This document shows positions 60,227 to 64,000 of a DNA stretch of 64,000 bases, one piece after another (position 1 is the first letter of the stretch; each line of letters begins with the position of its first letter). Source of the stretch: Gonocerus acuteangulatus (lineage: Eukaryota; Arthropoda; Insecta; Hemiptera; Coreidae); contig OX328132.1 of NCBI GenBank assembly GCA_946811695.1, positions 53,325,359 to 53,389,358 of the forward strand, given 5' to 3'. The notes beneath the pieces are model-generated. The model saw nothing but the letters and a program-made list of their open reading frames with translations, did not search any database and had not been told where the DNA came from. Both the position numbers and the translations under genes were made by a program.

Positions 60227-61808
60227 GTTTGAAACGTAGAAAGGAGTGTTAAGGATTATACGGAGGACTTTGGATTGAAAACGTTGGATAATGTTTATAT
60301 TTGATGGCTTAGCTGATGCCCATAGTTCTATCCCGTATGTCCATATCGGTCTTATTATAGTCTTGTATATTGCCAGTTTGTTTTTTGTGTAAAGTTTCGA
60401 TTTAGGTCCAATAATTCGTCTGAGAAGTCCAAAGCGTTTGTTCAGTTCTTGTCTCTTGTGTTTTATGTGTGTTTTCCAGGTAAGTCGCTTGTCGAGATGG
60501 AACCCTAAAAATCGAACCTCGTTCGATTGGGATATTGTGGATTTTTACGGGAGGGCACTCATCTCGACGCAGGGCGAAGGTTACATGTGTACATTTATCT
60601 GGTTTCATTTGAATCCTCCATTTGGTTGACCCATTTCTTGACGTCATTGAGGTAGGTTTGCAGTTTTTCAGATGCCAATTTAGGGTGGGAGAGGAAATAA
60701 GGAAGGCAGTGTCATCGGCAAATGTACACGTGACAATATTTGGGGTTGTTGGTATATCTGAAGTAAATATAGAATAAAGGAGAGGAGCTAGGATACTACC
60801 TTGGGTGACACCTGCTTTAATGGTTAAAGGAGGGGAAATTGAAGAGCCGTATTTAATATGGAATGTACGGTTTTCAAGATATGATTTTAGGATAAGATAG
60901 AAATGGAAAGGAAGGAATATTTTGAGTTTGTAAAGAAGTCCGGGATGCCACAATCGATCAAAGGCCTGAGCCTCGTCAAGAAAGACACCGGAACACAAGC
61001 CCTTTTGTTCGAGTGTGGAGGAAATGGCGTCAACTACACGGAAGACTTGTTGGGTAATGGAATGCTGGGTACGGAAGCCAAACTGGTGATCAGGAATTTT
61101 ATGGTTTGAGTTTACTATGGGTAGGAGTCTTCTATACAGGAGTTTTTCGAATACTTTTGAAATTATTGGGAGAAGGCTAATAGGACGATAGGAACTGGCA
61201 AGTGTTGGAGATTTAAGGGGTTTTGGAATAAGGATTACTTCGGAATGTTTCCAGGAAGTAGGAAACCGAGTAGTATGGAGGATGCTATTAAATATTAGGG
61301 TAAGGAACATCAGGGTTTTGTGTGGCAGTTGTCGAAGGATATTGGCAGTTATTAGATCGGGACCTGGAGATTTCTTACGAGGGAGATGGTGAATTGTATA
61401 TTTGACATCTGCAGGACTAATGGATTTAGGTGGTTCCGAAAGAGGAAGGGGTTCATCAAGAGAGTTGAGGATTTCAGTAGTGAGTGTGGGATTACTTTCA
61501 GGATTTGGAGTGAATACGGATTGGAGATGGTCGGCAAATAATGTTGCTTTATCCTCGTCACTTCGTGCCCAGGAACCATTCTCTTGGCGTAAAGAAGATG
61601 AGGTTGGTTGGAATTTTAAGATGTGCTTTGTTGCTTGCCATAGGGAGTTGTCACTGGTGGAGAGGGAAGAAAGGTAAGTATCGTAATTGTCAGTTCGATG
61701 TTTTTTAAGTTCGTCTTTTAGCCGTCTCGTCAGGTTGTTGAATAAGGTTTTATCGGAAGGGTATCGGGATCTCTGCCATTGGGCTCGTGCTCTGCGTTTT
61801 GCTGACAA
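60227..61808 (-). mobile_element. Jockey-clade LINE, reverse transcriptase, 5'- and 3'-truncated
   Basis: The minus strand is open for 468 codons (61808-60402). Residues 5-35 (RRARAQWQRSRYPSDKTLFN) match the linker between endonuclease and RT in Jockey elements. Then come SYRPISLLPIISKVFEKLL (206-224), GFR (244-246), FLDEAQAFDRLWH (276-288), AGVTQGSILAPLLY (332-345) and the catalytic FADD (363-366). All RT blocks are in order and both catalytic regions are preserved; FLDEA has E for the usual V/I. A frameshift near 60530 moves the C-terminal part (FLGFHLDKRLTWKTH, TYGIELW) to another frame. It stops at the hAT-like end at 60226. The endonuclease and 5' part are missing. It is the most intact retroelement here but cannot be active. 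Confidence 0.92.
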
Positions 61809-62309
61809 AATTATATTTAAGGCTAATATATTTTCAATGTTTAAAAATGTATTCTAGTAAGTGTTCAAAATGTTGACACTAGGAAGAAAGTCTAGTTAGT
61901 GACAAATTTTCAAGAATCACTATTCTACAAAAAAAAAATTCTGCAAGGTGCCGAATCTCACAAAAGTTGTAATATTTAATTACTCATCCAACAGTATTCT
62001 CAGAAGTGAGATTATCTCTCAATTTCATCGTTAAATTGAAAATTTAAAGAGAAAAACAACTAATAAAGCTGATATGTTTATTTTTGTGATCTTAACCGAA
62101 TTCAATGAAAATTATTCTTGATGAAATTGACATTTAATGATTGAAGTAAGTCTTACATTAAAATTGAATAAAAGTAATTAATTCGAAAACTATAAAAGTT
62201 CCTCCTAAAACTTGCCTCCTTGCAGAACTCAACATGCAACACTCATGTCTGGTCATATGATAATTTCTCATTAGGTAGCATATCTCAAAGCCCATCTTAT
62301 TACTTCGAT
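61809..62309. other. Intergenic, nothing recognised
   Basis: AT-rich, no motif recognised. Confidence 0.45.
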
Positions 62310-62444
62310 GGTTCCTCCACGGAAGGAACCCCGCTTATGAGGTCGACCTCATGACACAATCCGGAAGTGCTGACTAGAACATTTCTCGTTTCAGAACCTA
62401 TAGATAACGAAAATAACTGTGGTTAAAATTTGTGTGGGTATATA

Positions 62445-62492
<48 letters not shown>
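62310..62492 (-). repeat. Repeat R1 end segment with (AT)n
   Basis: Minus-strand match to 9858-9990 (aaccacngttattttcg, gttctgaaacg, cacttccggattg, cggggttcct), next to an AT tract (62439-62492). Confidence 0.75.
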
Positions 62493-62494
<2 letters not shown>

Positions 62495-62984
62495 CTGTGT
62501 CCGTTTTTTGGGTATTTAAAAAAAAAAATAAAACTTTAGAGTTATGCTTCTCTATGCATGATATTAGACGTATAGCTATCAGGGTCAAAGCATACCGGCT
62601 ACAAGGATTGCTAACACGTGACAGAGTCACATAAAGCTCACCCTGCGAAAAACAGCTAATACTTAGATCTACACCCTCAACTTTAAGCATCTGACCTTGG
62701 TCTTTATTAATTGTTTTCACAAAAAATAGGCTATCATGAAAAGAAATGCCTAACCTATACCAAATACAACCCCTAAAATATAAATAAATGAAATATGTAA
62801 TAGATACTTTTGTTTTACATTTATTTTAAGTCCGGAATATGAACTGCCAACCCAATCCTAAAACCTAAAAAATATAATAAAATTTAGACAGAACTTACCT
62901 AAAATGAATCTTGTAAAGGTGCATAAGTCAGTGATATCAATGCAACTGAACATGTCTACCTTAGACAAGTAAAAAATCTCTTTT

Positions 62985-63385
62985 AAGGACAAGCTCAAAA
63001 AAGAAATGAAAAGTAGAATTCAAATAGGATAGAACAAGTTCTGGTCACAGAAGTAAATATTTAAAGGCAATATCTCAACTGAACTCAAGGCTAAGGTACA
63101 CTCTTGCATATATCCTGTTATCTTGTATGGAGCTCAAACATGGGAACTAACTATAAAGCTGGAAAAGAACCTCAACACAACTCAGATGGCAATGCTGAGG
63201 AGTATGATAGGCGTCAGAAGAAGAGATAGAAGAAGAAACTCGAATGTCTTGAAAATGAGCAAAGTTTCGAGCAGCCTGAGCCAAGAAGCCTGTCGGTTGA
63301 AATGGAGATTGGCAGGTCATGCCGCAAGGATGAGTGATGAGAGATGGACCAAAGTTCTCTCACAGTTTCAAGTTAAAGTGAACTG
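62985..63385 (+). pseudogene. RTE-type LINE, RT C-terminal remnant
   Basis: After broken frames (NKFWSQK, STELKAKVHSCIYPV) the + strand reads ILYGAQTWELTIKLEKNLNT, TQMAMLRSMIGVRRRDRRRN, and LKWRLAGHAARMSDERWTKV. This is the familiar C-terminal pattern of RTE/craniate-like RTs: LtYGaETW.l....KL...QR.MER.MLGVslRDR.RN...I...T.V.D......KWrWAGHvAR..D.RWt. Two or more stops upstream; the catalytic RT core is outside the fragment. Confidence 0.88.
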
Positions 63386-63404
63386 TACCATCATCTAAGA
63401 AAAA

Positions 63405-63596
63405 TTCAATATCCGATTATAAGGGCGAATCCCGCATCTGGAACTCCCCTCCTAGCATTTTGTAACCCATAAATCAAAAATGGACCGATTTTAATGATAT
63501 TTGCTATAAAAATATTTCGTCGAATTTGAAAGGCCAAGTTCGTTAACCAGAGGAATCTGTCCAACAGAACATGGTTTTTGGAGCGATATATATATA
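63405..63596 (-). repeat. Repeat R1 3' segment
   Basis: Minus strand: ctggttaacgaacttggcct and aaatatcattaaaatcggtc match 9640-9715; diverges beyond. Confidence 0.7.
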
Positions 63597-63598
63597 TA

Positions 63599-64000
63599 GG
63601 GGAAGGTGTTGTACCTTTGACCACTTTGCAAAATTGAATTTTTTTTAGCTTGAATATTAACGCTAAATTCATTTTTTTATTTCATTGAAATTAGTATTCT
63701 ATTGCTTATCGTATTTAATTTTTTCAAGGTTCTAGCTTTACATTTAATATTTTTTATTAATTTTTTAAAAAAATAATCGTACAGTGGTCAAAGGTACAAC
63801 ATGTAGTTGTACCTTTGACCACGGGGTGTTGTACCTCTGACCACGTAAAAACAATACAGCAGTCCAGAAAAAAAAAATGGTATTCAGTAATATTGTAATT
63901 AATTGTAAGTTTAATAAATACAGGATAAGGATGTAAGCATAATAAAAAAAAACTATTATTTATATTATGTTATGCTTAATATGCTGAAAAATCCAGTCCA
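63599..64000 (-). mobile_element. Second pogo-like copy, runs off the window
   Basis: GGGGAAGGTGTTGTACCTTT at 63599, then close match to the complement of 43362-42960, including the double GTTGTACCTYTGACC unit. Opposite orientation to the copy at 41789; the rest lies beyond 64000. Confidence 0.88.

Noticed and set aside
60402..61677. + strand open frames (60438, 60903, 61402)
   Set aside because: They are antisense shadows of the Jockey reverse transcriptase.

Overview
The window is nuclear DNA of an animal, very probably an insect. It is AT-rich, with long (AT)n runs, GT/AG introns and many decayed transposons. The repeat types (Jockey and RTE LINEs, Penelope-like fragments, piggyBac, pogo, Tc1, Harbinger, tRNA-derived SINEs) fit a hemipteroid or other non-model insect, but the species cannot be named from this sequence.

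Only one host gene is recognisable: the 3' part of an MTA (metastasis-associated protein, NuRD complex) orthologue on the + strand. Six coding exons are seen at 48-112, 194-419, 5311-5523, 12368-12487, 27240-27441 and 52322-52430. All their splice phases agree (0, 1, 1, 1, 2). The introns are 81 bp and about 4.9, 6.8, 14.8 and 24.9 kb, so the gene fills most of the window. The first two exons join to form one C2H2 zinc finger. The last exons match the conserved MTA C-terminus (WxDAPDD, RRAARKPW). A long AT-rich probable 3' UTR follows, with poly(A) signals near 57.65 and 57.89 kb.

Intron by intron: 0.4-5.3 kb holds a 1.96-kb element with ~690-bp inverted ends, a 152-bp MITE and a 199-bp TTAA MITE. 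5.5-12.4 kb holds a tRNA-like SINE, a Penelope RT fragment, a 2.6-kb repeat family with four ~350-bp tandem units, and a 1.39-kb TTAA element. 12.5-27.2 kb holds another TTAA MITE, a second copy of the first element, Tc1, piggyBac, pogo and DDE transposase remnants, and a ~6.6-kb interval bounded by an inverted minisatellite/A-rich block. 27.4-52.3 kb holds a piggyBac composite, SINEs (one head-to-head pair), Harbinger, pogo and Tc1-type remnants, several MITEs, and Penelope-like terminal repeats with hammerhead-ribozyme-like motifs. 58-64 kb, downstream of the gene, holds a tRNA-like SINE, a hAT-like end, a Jockey reverse transcriptase, an RTE fragment and the start of a second pogo copy.

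The least ordinary signals are: several unrelated TTAA-flanked elements that each carry short palindromes with an AT core just inside their ends; hammerhead-like motifs lying in inverted pairs, with a perfect 50-bp inverted repeat in the putative 3' UTR; and the large inverted minisatellite-bounded block. No CRISPR, operon, bacterial gene or functional tRNA/rRNA gene was seen.
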